From JACJXW01 sp964418125 (GTDB lineage Bacteria; Bacteroidota; Bacteroidia; Chitinophagales; Saprospiraceae): 64,000 nucleotides of DNA. Positions 42,605 through 52,531 of this stretch are shown piece after piece. The notes beneath the pieces were generated by a model. The model had not been told where the DNA came from. It did no database searches and saw only the letters and a list, made by a program, of their open reading frames with translations. A program made the translations under genes and the position numbers. The stretch covers positions 28,360 to 92,359 of the forward strand of contig CAYQKY010000013.1 of NCBI GenBank assembly GCA_964418125.1, in the 5' to 3' direction. Numbering within the stretch: the first letter of the stretch is position 1; each line of letters begins with the position of its first letter.

Positions 42605-43801
42605 ATGGAAAAGATCAGGCTGCGGTCTAACCAAAAAATAGAACGGGTATCCCTGGATTATCAAAGGGATGAGCTTCATAAATTTGACTGGAGCCTTCGC
42701 CTGATGGGTATTAAAGGAGCCCGGGGTATTGGGAAAACAACCCTGCTTTTGCAACATCTCCGGCAAACGCACGGCTTCAGCGAAAAAGCCATATATGCCT
42801 CTCTGGACGACATCTATTTTACCGAAAACCGGCTGGTTGATCTTGTAGAAGATTTCTATCGGAACGGAGGGCTGTATCTGTATCTGGACGAAGTGCACAA
42901 ATACCCGGATTGGGCCATTGAAGTTAAAAACATATACGACACCTATCCTGACCTTCAGGTCATTTTCACCGGCTCTTCCATGCTGGAAATTCAGAAAAGC
43001 AATGCCGATCTGAGCCGTAGAGCAATCATATTCCCCTTGCAAGGTTTATCATTCCGGCAGTTCCTGGACCTTAAGTATCAGATAAAAACCCCGGTACTCG
43101 CACTAGAAGATATTTTAGAAAACGCCAATGAGGTTATAGCCTCTTTTGATCGTGGCTTCAAACCTTACCCCCTTTTCAAGGAATATCTTCAAAAGGGGTA
43201 TTATCCGTTCTTCAAGGAAGAGGAAAAGTTTTATTTCGACCGTTTGGAAGGGGCTGTAAGAGCGGTTATCGAGACGGATTTCCCGCTGCTCCATAATATT
43301 GATATCAGGAATATCCGCCGGATATACCAGCTCTTATTCGTTATTTCCACGTCTCCTCCATTCACGCCGAATATTCAAAAACTGACTGAGAGAGCGGGGT
43401 TGTCCCGAAACACTTTACTGCAATATATCTATCATTTGGAGCAGGCCGACATTTTAATGCTTCTACAAAGCCCAGGAAAAGGCATAACGCTATTGCAAAA
43501 ACCGGAAAAAATATTTCTGGAAAACACCAACTTGCTTTATGCTTTTGCACCTACCGGATTGGATATTGGGATGGCCAGAGAAACCTTCGCGCTCAATCAA
43601 CTGAAGGCCGTTCACAAGGTTAACTACCCGAATAAGGCCGGAGATATTCTCGTGGATGAACAGTATGTTTTTGAGATCGGCGGCAAATCAAGAAAGCAGG
43701 GCCGATCGGCCAATACAGAGCATCATTTCATCATTGCGGATGACTGGGATTTCAAAGTGGGCAACAAGATCCCTATCTGGCTTTTGGGGCTGCTGTATTG
43801 A
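42605..43801 (+). CDS. DUF4143-type AAA ATPase
   Basis: 398 residues. Walker A GARGIGKTTLL (about residues 38-48), Walker B LYLYLDEVHKYP, sensor-like FTGSSMLE, then the DUF4143 C-terminal part with a PD-(D/E)xK-like element (AGDILVDEQYVFEIGGKSRKQ). Members of this family are widespread, poorly understood ATPases often encoded as single genes and thought to act in conflict or transport-related roles. There is no partner gene nearby. G+C is lower than in its neighbours (A/T-rich leader, ordinary codons such as ATA, AAA), which would fit horizontal acquisition. Confidence 0.85.
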   Translation: MEKIRLRSNQKIERVSLDYQRDELHKFDWSLRLMGIKGARGIGKTTLLLQHLRQTHGFSEKAIYASLDDIYFTENRLVDLVEDFYRNGGLYLYLDEVHKYPDWAIEVKNIYDTYPDLQVIFTGSSMLEIQKSNADLSRRAIIFPLQGLSFRQFLDLKYQIKTPVLALEDILENANEVIASFDRGFKPYPLFKEYLQKGYYPFFKEEEKFYFDRLEGAVRAVIETDFPLLHNIDIRNIRRIYQLLFVISTSPPFTPNIQKLTERAGLSRNTLLQYIYHLEQADILMLLQSPGKGITLLQKPEKIFLENTNLLYAFAPTGLDIGMARETFALNQLKAVHKVNYPNKAGDILVDEQYVFEIGGKSRKQGRSANTEHHFIIADDWDFKVGNKIPIWLLGLLY

Positions 43802-44235
43802 GAGGCTGGACTGAAATGCGTAGACATTTAAAGAAATAAGGAAATACAGTCCGAACCTAAACACAGCGGGCCCCGTGGAATTCGCAGAGCGACTATTTCA
43901 CAGGGCGGGACATTTCCACCGCATTTCTGCGCATTTCCACCCGTTTCACTATCAGCAATTCCCACTTTGGCTTTCCAAGGTGGTTCTGGAGGTGTCATCT
44001 ACGACGATAGGAGTAGGTGACATCTCCTAATTGGACGAGATCCCCCTTTTTCGTTCCTCAAAAGATGTCACCTCATCCAAAGCGGGAATCGCTGTTTCAC
44101 CATTTGCGTCCATGTAAGTTTCTGGACAATAGCAATAAGCAATTTAACAATATGACCATCTAACAATCGAACCCGAGTCCATGGAAAATGCCCTGAGCGT
44201 CTCGAATTCGAAGCAGCTTAGGTGAAGGCACTTAC
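43802..44235. repeat. Palindromic region between convergent genes
   Basis: 434 bp with no gene. Arms 43953-43970 and 44077-44094 (CAGCAATTCCCACTTTGG) pair with two mismatches, and inside them a perfect 11-bp pair lies at 44015-44025/44063-44073 (AGGTGACATCT). A third copy of 'GGTGTCATCT' near 43990 adds a direct repeat. The location between the convergent ATPase and TonB-receptor genes suits a two-way terminator, but no T run is attached. Confidence 0.65.
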
Positions 44236-46191
44236 TTACAATTTAAACCGCACCCCTCCCATCACCCACCTCCCCGGCATCTGTGCTCCGAGAATATCCT
44301 GATAGTCTTCATCGAACAGGTTGTGCACCTGCACATTTAATCCAAACTGGGGCGTCAGGTTGTAGCCGGCGCGCAGGTTCCACAGCTGGTAGCTGGGCGT
44401 AAGCCGGGCGTTGATGGCCGCGGCCTGCCGCGCCGGGCGCTCCTTGTACAGGCCGTTGAGGGCCAGCTCCAGCTTGCCGGCCTCCAGGACGAGGTTGGTG
44501 GTGAGGAGGTGGCGGGCGTGGCTGGAGATGTATACCGAGATCACGTCTTCCTCATTGGTGGTGTTCAGGTAGGTATAGCCGAGCGACCACTGGAGTTGGG
44601 CGTTTTGCCCCAGGGGCGCGCTCACCCAGGATTCCACTTCCAGGCCGCTGGTCTGCACATCGGTGATGTTGGTGGCGTAGAAATAATCTGCTCCTTCCTG
44701 CAGGTTCTGGTTGTTGGGGATGTCGGCCTCGTTGGTGGGCGCGTAGTCGATCAGGTTGGCCGACTGCCGGAAGAAGGCGGTGGCCCTGAGCTGCCAGTGT
44801 TTTGTCAGGCGGTAGTCCAGCCCGATCTCTTCCGACCAGCTGCGCTCGGCTTCCAGGAAAGGGTTGCCCAGGTTGCGGCCGGGCGTCAGGTTCTCCAGGT
44901 TGTAGGACACGTAGCGCTCGGTGTAGTCGGCGGCGCGGATGCTCCTGCCGGCGGCGGCGCGCAAGGTGAGATTGGAAAGAATGTAGGAAACGTTGAGCTG
45001 GGGGGTGAACTCCAGGCCGTAGTTCTCGTCGTAGTCCAGGCGCAGGCTGCCGGTCAGGTTGAGGCGTTTGCCGGGCCGGAGTACGCCCATGGCGTAGGCG
45101 CCGTAGTGGAGGTCGTCGTGGTTGCCGCGGTCGGTGCTTTCGATGGAGCGGCGGTCCAGTTGCCCCCCGAACTGGAGAGACAGGTTGTCGTTGAGGACTT
45201 GCCGGTGGTTTACATTGAAATTCCAGAATTGCGTGGTGTGCTCGTTGGTGGACGGGAAGTCCGGGCTGAAGACGAACTGGTCCGTGCCGTTGCGGTAGGC
45301 CAGGCGGAAGTCGGTGCTGCTGTTCATGCCGGTCCGGGACACCTGCATCTGGTTCCACCAGTTGCGGGTAGTTTCTACCGACTTGTCCAGGGGGCTGGTG
45401 GTATAGAAGAAGCGGGCGCTGAAGTGGCGATCGTCGTAGGCCGTGCGGGCCTGTATGCGCCAGGTGTCGTTGAAGCGATAGCCGAGCGACAGGCCGAAGG
45501 TTTTCAGGTTAAAAAAGTTGTTATAGCTCTCCAGGGTGGTATTGTCCAGCACCTGTTCGGCGATAAACTCTCCATCGGACTGGTTCATGCTGAAGCCGCC
45601 GCCGGCGTACCATCTGTCCTTGCGCACGGAAAAGCCCTGCTGAGCACTGACGAGGCGGTGCTCGCCGTAGTTGGCCTGCCCGCTGACTTCGCTATCCTCC
45701 CCCTGCTTGTCGACAAACCCTTTGGTGATGATGTTGATGACCCCGCCGACGGCATCGGCGCCGTACATGGCGGAGGCCGCGCCGCGCAGCACCTCGATGC
45801 GTTCGATCTCGGCCGGCGTCACAGGGATGTACCCGTTGAAGTGGGCGGTGAGCGGGTCGTTGAGTTTCATGCCGTCGACCAGGACCATCACCTGGGTGAA
45901 GGTAGCCCCCCGCATGCTGATGTCGCCCTGGGCGCCGAAGGCATTGCGCGACTGCACCTCGATGCCGGGGATGTACTGCAGCAATTCGTCCAGAGAAGTG
46001 AAGGCCATCTTCTGGATGTCCTGCCCGTGGATAACGGAGATGTTGCGGCCTGTTTCCGCCGGGGTGAGGGGGATGCGGGTCGTCCGGATGGTGATGGTGT
46101 CCAGGCCAGCGAGTGTTAATTGCCCCCAGGCAAGGGAACAGGAGCAGGAGATGAGTAGCAGGCAGAGCCAATTGGGAGTGTGCTTTTGCAT
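44236..46191 (-). CDS. BtuB-like TonB-dependent outer-membrane receptor
   Basis: 651 residues, the usual size for BtuB/siderophore receptors and much shorter than SusC. A signal peptide (ISCSCSLAWGQ) is followed by the plug domain (about 35-150: ISVIHGQDIQKM, IPGIEVQSRNAFGAQGDIS, MRGATFTQVMVLVDGMKLND, GADAVGGVINIITKG). The beta barrel then ends FDEDYQDILGAQMPGRWVMG with an aromatic last strand. It imports a large ligand such as cobalamin, a haem or a metal chelate using TonB energy. No cobalamin riboswitch was seen upstream, so the substrate is open. Divergent from the fructan sensor gene. Confidence 0.88.
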   Translation of the reverse strand: MQKHTPNWLCLLLISCSCSLAWGQLTLAGLDTITIRTTRIPLTPAETGRNISVIHGQDIQKMAFTSLDELLQYIPGIEVQSRNAFGAQGDISMRGATFTQVMVLVDGMKLNDPLTAHFNGYIPVTPAEIERIEVLRGAASAMYGADAVGGVINIITKGFVDKQGEDSEVSGQANYGEHRLVSAQQGFSVRKDRWYAGGGFSMNQSDGEFIAEQVLDNTTLESYNNFFNLKTFGLSLGYRFNDTWRIQARTAYDDRHFSARFFYTTSPLDKSVETTRNWWNQMQVSRTGMNSSTDFRLAYRNGTDQFVFSPDFPSTNEHTTQFWNFNVNHRQVLNDNLSLQFGGQLDRRSIESTDRGNHDDLHYGAYAMGVLRPGKRLNLTGSLRLDYDENYGLEFTPQLNVSYILSNLTLRAAAGRSIRAADYTERYVSYNLENLTPGRNLGNPFLEAERSWSEEIGLDYRLTKHWQLRATAFFRQSANLIDYAPTNEADIPNNQNLQEGADYFYATNITDVQTSGLEVESWVSAPLGQNAQLQWSLGYTYLNTTNEEDVISVYISSHARHLLTTNLVLEAGKLELALNGLYKERPARQAAAINARLTPSYQLWNLRAGYNLTPQFGLNVQVHNLFDEDYQDILGAQMPGRWVMGGVRFKL

Positions 46192-46398
46192 TATTTTCTG
46201 CTGTTGAGGATTTGCGGGGGCAAAAATAAGATTTTGGCAGGAAATACTTATCGACGGGAGGGCAGCCGGTTTGGGCTTCTTAAAAAACGGGACGGAAAAG
46301 GAGGTTCATATACAATCTGTCCGCACGATAGGCCACTGATTTCTTACGGTTTCCGCTGGAAACTTTTCTATCTTAGAGGACAGAATGATCTTTATCCT

Positions 46399-49173
46399 AT
46401 GCGAAGAAGCTGGAGCTGCATACTATGGGGTAGTACGTTCGCCTTTTTGGGGATTGTCCTGCTGGGGTGCCGCCAAAGCCCTCCGCCCCGGAAGTACCAC
46501 ATTGGTTTTTCCCAATGCTGTGATGACCCGTGGAGGGATGTAATGGAGCGTGAAATGTACCGGGAACTCGCTTTTCACCCTGAACTGGACCTGGAGGTGA
46601 GGGTGGCGTACAATAACAGTGAAACGCAAATTGAGCAGATCCGTGAACTGGTGAAAACAGGTGTTGACCTGTTGATCGTTTCGCCCAATGAGTCCATACC
46701 ACTGACCCCCATTGTCGAAGAAGTGTACCGGTCGGGTATTCCCGTCATTCTGATCGACCGCAAAACGGAGTCGGAACAATACACGGCCTATATCGGCGCC
46801 GACAATTACGAGATCGGGGCCACGGCCGCCGATTATATTGCCAGCCGGTTCGGCGGGAAGGCAAAGATCATTGAGCTGCAGCTCGGAATGACCATGACCC
46901 CAGCGCAGGGCCGCAGCCTGGGTTTTCAGGCCGCAATGCGGAAGTTCCCGGAAATGGAAATCCGGGCGCAGGTGGAAATGCCCTCAGGGATGGAAGAACT
47001 GAAAGCTCAGTTCCTGGATACGCTGCTGCAGTACCCCGATGCCCAGGCCATCTTCGCCCATAGCGATTTCCTGGCCGAGAATGCCTACCGCTGGGCCCAG
47101 GAAGCAGGCAAAGCAGAGGAGTTGTTCTTTCTGGGCGTAGACGGCATTCCCGGCCTGGGTAAGGGCATACAGGCGGTAGAAGACGGCGTACTGGATGCCT
47201 CGCTCCTCTATCCTACGGGGGGTGCGGAGGCCATTCAACTCGCACTGGCCATCCTCAATAACCTGCCCTTTGAAAAGAATAACATCCTTCAGACCATCGT
47301 CATCAATAAGAGCAATGCCCGGATCCTCCATTTGCAAATGAAAAAGGTGGAAAGCCTTCAGCGGAGCATCGACGGGCAACTGGAGGCGGTCGAGAACCTC
47401 AACAGGATCTATCTCAATCAGCGGGCCTATATCTTCATCCTGGTGTTCAGCCTCTTGCTGGCCATCGTATCCGGAGGCGTCCTTCTGAAATCACTTAAAG
47501 CGAAGGAGGAACTGAACCGGAACCTGGAAGCAAAAAACCGCGAGATCCTGGAGCAACAACAACAGATCGTCTCCATGTCGGAAGAACTGCAAGTGGCCAC
47601 TCAGGCCAAAATGGATTTCTTCACCAATATTTCCCATGAATTCCGCACTCCGCTCACCTTGATCCTGGGCTATATTGAAGGGATGCTCGCCGGTGGCGCC
47701 GCCGCCGGCAAGGCGGCCCGGCAAGACCTGGGTTTGGTGCGCAAAAATGCCCTCCGCTTGCTGCGCCTCATCAACCAGCTGATGGATTTCCGGAAAACGG
47801 AAAGCGGGAAAATGGCGGTGCGGGCAAGTGAAAACGGCCTGGTGGCCTTTACCCGCGAGATTGTGGAGGCTTTCCGCAAAATGGCCGATAAGCGCAACAT
47901 TGAACTGGACTTTTTCGCCGTCGAGAAAGAACTGCCCGTATGGTTCGATGTCAATATGATGGACAAAGTGCTGTTCAACCTGTTGTCCAATGCCTTCAAA
48001 TTCACTCCCGACGGTGGAAAGATACAGGTGGCGGTGGTTAAAGACCCGATTGCTGAAAAGGCCATCATAAAAGTGGAAGACAATGGCCGGGGAATGTCTA
48101 GGGAAGAAGCGGAGCGGGCGTTTGAGCCATTCTATCAGGCCGGCGACAACCGCTCCCGGGGAACGGGCCTGGGGTTGTCCTTATCGAAGGAACTGGTAGG
48201 GTTGCATTCCGGAGATATTAAGGTTTGGAGCGAGCCGGCCAAGGGCGCCCGTTTTGAAGTGTCGTTGCCGCTCGGCGACACTCACCTGAGCGAGGGCCAG
48301 AAGGCCGGCCCGAAACCCGACAACATCTCCTATGATGAACTGGCCTTTCTGGAAGAAGAAGAACCGGAAACAGGCACTCTTCCGATGGTATCCACTGACG
48401 CCGAACACCACATCCTTATCGTTGAGGACAATGAAGATCTGCGCTCATTTTTGAAAAGGCATTTTGGGAATGCCTACCACATCCTGGAGGCTGCCGACGG
48501 CAATACCGGCCTGGATATGGCCCTGGAAGAAGTCCCCGACCTGATCGTGGCTGATATCATGATGCCGGGAAGAGATGGCCTGGAACTGGCCAGAATACTT
48601 AAGACGGACCTGCGCACTTCCCACATACCGATCGTTCTGCTCACCGCCCAAAGCAGCATGGATCAGAAAATCCAGGGCATACAAACGGGCGCCGATGCTT
48701 ATGTGACCAAGCCGTTCAACCTGAGTTTCCTCTCCGAAGTCATTAAAAACCTGCTGCAGGGCAGGCAGGCGCTGAAAGAACGCTTCAGTGCCATTATCCA
48801 ACCCGGTCAGCTCCCAAGCAGTATGGGTAGCCTGGACGAACAGTTCCTGCGGAAATTCACCCAGTATGTGGAGTCCCATCACGACGACCAGAACCTGACC
48901 GTGGAAAACCTGAGCGAAGCGTTCGGCCTGTCAAGGGTGCAGCTGTACCGCAAAGTGAAGGCCCTGCTCGGTGAAAGTGTCAACGACTATATCCAGCAGG
49001 TGCGCCTGAGGAAAGCCAGCCGGTTGCTGCTGGAGGGAGAATTGACGGTGGCCGAAATCGCCTACAAGGTAGGGTACTCTTCCCCGGGGTATTTTTCCAC
49101 GGCCTTCAAAGGGAAATACGCTTGTTCGCCCAGTGAATACCGGGAGAAGAAAAGTGAATCCTCAGCCCGGTAA
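46399..49173 (+). CDS. Hybrid two-component sensor/regulator of the fructan locus (sugar-binding HTCS)
   Basis: 924 residues from ATG 46399 (earlier in-frame starts would precede the signal). Order: N-terminal signal with a lipobox-like IVLLGC (Cys24), a LacI/ribose-binding-type periplasmic domain (about 35-295; KYHIGFSQCCDDPWR, IGADNYEIGATAADYI), a membrane segment (~345-365), histidine kinase with His413 in NISHEFRTPL, ATP-binding N/G boxes (NLLSNAFKFT, VEDNGRGMS, GTGLGLSLS), receiver domain with Asp719 (VADIMMPG), and an AraC-type DNA-binding domain (last ~110 residues). This is the layout of Bacteroides BT1754, which senses fructose and activates fructan genes. It sits directly upstream of the SusC gene. 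Confidence 0.9.
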   Translation: MRRSWSCILWGSTFAFLGIVLLGCRQSPPPRKYHIGFSQCCDDPWRDVMEREMYRELAFHPELDLEVRVAYNNSETQIEQIRELVKTGVDLLIVSPNESIPLTPIVEEVYRSGIPVILIDRKTESEQYTAYIGADNYEIGATAADYIASRFGGKAKIIELQLGMTMTPAQGRSLGFQAAMRKFPEMEIRAQVEMPSGMEELKAQFLDTLLQYPDAQAIFAHSDFLAENAYRWAQEAGKAEELFFLGVDGIPGLGKGIQAVEDGVLDASLLYPTGGAEAIQLALAILNNLPFEKNNILQTIVINKSNARILHLQMKKVESLQRSIDGQLEAVENLNRIYLNQRAYIFILVFSLLLAIVSGGVLLKSLKAKEELNRNLEAKNREILEQQQQIVSMSEELQVATQAKMDFFTNISHEFRTPLTLILGYIEGMLAGGAAAGKAARQDLGLVRKNALRLLRLINQLMDFRKTESGKMAVRASENGLVAFTREIVEAFRKMADKRNIELDFFAVEKELPVWFDVNMMDKVLFNLLSNAFKFTPDGGKIQVAVVKDPIAEKAIIKVEDNGRGMSREEAERAFEPFYQAGDNRSRGTGLGLSLSKELVGLHSGDIKVWSEPAKGARFEVSLPLGDTHLSEGQKAGPKPDNISYDELAFLEEEEPETGTLPMVSTDAEHHILIVEDNEDLRSFLKRHFGNAYHILEAADGNTGLDMALEEVPDLIVADIMMPGRDGLELARILKTDLRTSHIPIVLLTAQSSMDQKIQGIQTGADAYVTKPFNLSFLSEVIKNLLQGRQALKERFSAIIQPGQLPSSMGSLDEQFLRKFTQYVESHHDDQNLTVENLSEAFGLSRVQLYRKVKALLGESVNDYIQQVRLRKASRLLLEGELTVAEIAYKVGYSSPGYFSTAFKGKYACSPSEYREKKSESSAR

Positions 49174-49433
49174 GCTGTAACATTTCCTTAAGCCCGCGTA
49201 ACATAATTGGAACCCGCCTGGCTTCCCGTAAAAATTACAACAAGCATTAATTGCCTTGATTGTCAGTTTTTTAACAGAGGTTTGTTCCGTGTAACAAATT
49301 CAAAAGGATTTGAAACAATCCTGTAACCCTTTCCCTTTTCTTCCCGGTAAATTTGGGTTATCAAAATGGCGGAAATGAGCCGCGGATGAAGTTCTCCGGC
49401 TCATGTTGAATTCCTTCAAAATATCAAACCAGC
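49174..49433 (+). promoter_or_regulatory. Promoter/operator region of the fructan operon
   Basis: 260 bp between the sensor and susC genes. TAAATTTG at 49348-49355 matches the Bacteroidota -7 consensus. Upstream are three 'TGTAAC' words (near 49185, 49290 and 49321), two of them about 30 bp apart. These could be sites for the sensor's AraC-type domain. No good -33 element was found at normal spacing. Confidence 0.45.
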
Positions 49434-52400
49434 ATGAAAAATGTAAAGCACCTCCTATCGGTTATAGCGTGTTTCGCCCTTTTCCCGGCGGGGGCCGCGG
49501 CCCAGAATACGCTTTCCGGTAAAGTCACCGATGCCGAAACACAGGAGCCGCTCATCGGCGCCAACATCGTGATCACCGGCACAAGTACCGGCACGATCAC
49601 CGACTTCGACGGTATGTATGAACTGGCCCTGCCCGAAGGGGTTACTTCCATCACGGTTTCCTATACGGGCTACGAACCCAGGGTTTTCGAAAATGTCCAA
49701 CCGGGTGAGTTGAACGTAGGCCTGACGGCGGGCCAGGTCCTGGACGAAGTCGTCGTCGTTGGTTATACCACCCAACGCAAAAAGGACATTACCGGAGCGG
49801 TTTCCGTAGTGAAAGTTGAGGAACTTTCTGCTGTGGCCACCCCCAACGTCATCAGCAAGCTGCAATCCAGAGTGCCGGGGCTTTCCTTTACTTCCTCCGG
49901 TGTTCCCGGAGGCAACGATACCCAGATCTCGATCCGGGGGCTGACCTCCGTGTTTGGGGGGACCGGCCCGCTGTGGGTCATAGACGGCGTGCAGACCACC
50001 AATCCTGCCGGCCTGAACCCCAATGACATCGAGAGCATCCAGGTTTTGAAAGATGCTGCCTCGGCGGGTATTTACGGTACGGAAGCCGCCAGAGGGGTGA
50101 TCATTGTCACGACCAAACAGGCCCGGGGCAAAACCAGCCGGTTCTCGCTGAACAGCCTTGTCACTTACAATACGATCCGGGAAGACTTCAATGTGCTGGG
50201 CGGACAGGAATGGCTGGACGTAAGGTATATTGCTCAGGGCAAAACGCCGGTTACAGCCGGTAATTTTGTTTATGAGCCCGGGACGGAGCTCCCCGCTTTT
50301 CTCGATAACGAGAACAACCTGAGGTTATCCAATACCGATTGGGTGGATGTGATCATGGGCAATTCCGTCTCCGCCACTACCGACCTGGGATATTCTTTTG
50401 CCAATGATACCTGGAACGTTTATGTGGGCGCCGGATATGCTTCCGATAACGGGATCATGGAACATACGAATTACGAGCGGGGCAATTTGCGGCTGAATGC
50501 CAGCGTGAAACTGTTCAACGACAGGCTTACCCTTGGAGAAAACCTGACCGTTTCGAAATTCAGTGAGGTCAAGGCCAATGCGACGGAAGACGCCCTGCTG
50601 CAGAACCCGCTGATCCCTCTGTACGGCGAAGACGGAACCTGGGGAGGGCCGGTCGGGGCCGGGTTGCAGGACAAATGGAACCCCCTTGCCATTTTGTACA
50701 TCAACCGGAACAATGTCGAAAGATCGTTGCGGTCATTTGGTAATGTCTATGCCGACGTTAACATCCTGGAAGGGCTTACCTTCAGCAGTAAGTTCAACTT
50801 CGATGTCAATCAATTCAAATTTGATGAGCAAACCGAGTCCTTCAACCAGAACGGCAGTATTCTCGGCAACCGCATCCTGCTCGACGGCCAAGAATTCTCC
50901 AGGTTTGCCAGAAGAAGGAACGACGCCCAGACCTACATCTGGACCAACCTGCTGGCCTTCAACCGCGATTTCGGGCCGCACACTATCGATGCCTTTATCG
51001 GCCATGAAGTATTCGACCGAAACCAGGACAATGAATTCCATCGCATTCAGGTACCGCTCGGCACAGAAGTCGACTTCGAGAACATTGAAAACTACGACAT
51101 CATTGCCGACAACGTTATCCTCGATGCATACGGCATAGGGGCCGACAGCAGAAGGATGTCGCAGTTTGCCAAAGTTTCCTACGATTTTGCCGACAGATAT
51201 TATATAGCCTCCAGTGTTCGGCGCGACGGGTCTTCCCGTTTTGGCAAGAACAACCGGTACGCTATATTCCCCACCGTTTCTCTCGGCTGGACGTTGAGTA
51301 ATGAAAACTTCCTGTCCAGAATTAATTATATCGACGACTTAAAACTGCGCTTTTCCTGGGGCGGGAACGGCAATGCCGATATCCTGGAGTATGCCCAGTA
51401 CTCTATCTTTAACAATGCGCTGGAAAACAGCAATTACGACCTGGATGGAGACGGTGAAGGCCCCATCAGCGAGGGCGTCTCTGCCAATCAGGTGGGAAAC
51501 CCGGACCTGAAATGGGAGCAGTCTTATCAGACAAATCTTGGCCTGGACCTGGCCCTTTTCGACTACCGCGTCAAATTCGTAATAGACCTTTACGAAAAGA
51601 ACACTTCCGACCTGCTGCTCCAGATCATCCAGCCCTCCGTGCTGGGCGAAGCCGGCAAGACTCTGTTCTTCAACGCCGGCGATATGACCAACCGAGGCGT
51701 CGACCTGGCCCTGGGGTATCAATCCAACCCGGTTAAAGACTTCAGGTACGGCATCGACCTTACCTTCTCTGCCTACCGCAATGAGGTTACCCAACTGAAC
51801 AATGCCGACAATTTCATCCTGGAAGGCGTATCCTTCACCGGTGTCGGCCATCCCATCGGCTCCTATTACGGGTTCATCGCCGACGGCATCTTCAGAACGC
51901 CGGAGGAAGTAGCCGTTCATGCCGAGCAGACCGGAAAAGGGCTGGGGAATATCCGCTACCGGGACCTGAACGGCGACGGGGTGATCAACCAGGACGACCG
52001 AACGATCATCGGTAACCCGCATCCCGATTTCATTTACGGCATCAACCTCTCCATGGAGTACAAGCGGTGGAGCCTTAGTTTCTTCTTTGACGGGAGGCAG
52101 GGCAATGAAATGTACAACGCCCAGCGGGAACTACTGGACTTCCCCTACTTCGGGTTCAACCACGGAAGAAATACGCTGGACGCCTGGGCGCCGGACAATG
52201 CCAACTCCATGATCCCCGCCCTGAGCACCTCGGATGTAAATGACCAGCGGCGCCCTTCCACCTATTTTGTCGAAGACGGCTCCTTCTTCCGGTTGAGGAA
52301 TGTGAACATTACCTATTTCTTTAATCAGCAATTGCTCGACAGGATCGGGTTTGAGCGCGCAAGCATTTTCATCCAGGCGGAAAACCTGGTCAATATCACA

Positions 52401-52520
52401 TCCTTCACCGGTTTCGATTACGAAGTGCCGGGCCTGAGCCGAACGGGGATCGGGATCGCCGGGTTGGGCACTTATCCGCATACCAAGGCCTTCAGCTTTG
52501 GCCTAAATCTTGACTTCTAA
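49434..52520 (+). CDS. SusC/RagA-type TonB-dependent transporter
   Basis: 1028 residues. Signal peptide (HLLSVIACFALFPAGAAAQ), N-terminal carboxypeptidase-regulatory-like domain (GKVTDAETQEPLIGANIVI), TonB/SusC signature (DEVVVVGYTTQRKKDITGAV), plug domain (VPGLSFTSSG, GGTGPLWVIDGVQTTNPAG), and a long beta barrel ending in a final aromatic strand (GTYPHTKAFSFGLNLDF). It imports oligosaccharides across the outer membrane with its SusD partner. It is followed at 12 bp by susD. The adjoining sensor and GH32 enzymes point to fructo-oligosaccharides. Confidence 0.95.
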   Translation: MKNVKHLLSVIACFALFPAGAAAQNTLSGKVTDAETQEPLIGANIVITGTSTGTITDFDGMYELALPEGVTSITVSYTGYEPRVFENVQPGELNVGLTAGQVLDEVVVVGYTTQRKKDITGAVSVVKVEELSAVATPNVISKLQSRVPGLSFTSSGVPGGNDTQISIRGLTSVFGGTGPLWVIDGVQTTNPAGLNPNDIESIQVLKDAASAGIYGTEAARGVIIVTTKQARGKTSRFSLNSLVTYNTIREDFNVLGGQEWLDVRYIAQGKTPVTAGNFVYEPGTELPAFLDNENNLRLSNTDWVDVIMGNSVSATTDLGYSFANDTWNVYVGAGYASDNGIMEHTNYERGNLRLNASVKLFNDRLTLGENLTVSKFSEVKANATEDALLQNPLIPLYGEDGTWGGPVGAGLQDKWNPLAILYINRNNVERSLRSFGNVYADVNILEGLTFSSKFNFDVNQFKFDEQTESFNQNGSILGNRILLDGQEFSRFARRRNDAQTYIWTNLLAFNRDFGPHTIDAFIGHEVFDRNQDNEFHRIQVPLGTEVDFENIENYDIIADNVILDAYGIGADSRRMSQFAKVSYDFADRYYIASSVRRDGSSRFGKNNRYAIFPTVSLGWTLSNENFLSRINYIDDLKLRFSWGGNGNADILEYAQYSIFNNALENSNYDLDGDGEGPISEGVSANQVGNPDLKWEQSYQTNLGLDLALFDYRVKFVIDLYEKNTSDLLLQIIQPSVLGEAGKTLFFNAGDMTNRGVDLALGYQSNPVKDFRYGIDLTFSAYRNEVTQLNNADNFILEGVSFTGVGHPIGSYYGFIADGIFRTPEEVAVHAEQTGKGLGNIRYRDLNGDGVINQDDRTIIGNPHPDFIYGINLSMEYKRWSLSFFFDGRQGNEMYNAQRELLDFPYFGFNHGRNTLDAWAPDNANSMIPALSTSDVNDQRRPSTYFVEDGSFFRLRNVNITYFFNQQLLDRIGFERASIFIQAENLVNITSFTGFDYEVPGLSRTGIGIAGLGTYPHTKAFSFGLNLDF

Positions 52521-52531
52521 AAACTGATCCG

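Noticed and set aside
46192..46398. Possible cobalamin riboswitch between the BtuB-like receptor and the fructan sensor
   Set aside because: A GCCACTG word occurs near 46335 but on the plus strand, pointing away from the receptor gene, and the other B12-box elements are missing.
49261..49355. Full -33/-7 promoter for the fructan operon
   Set aside because: A TTTG exists at 49309-49312 but is about 35 bp from the -7 element, well beyond the usual spacing, so only the -7 half was kept as a candidate.
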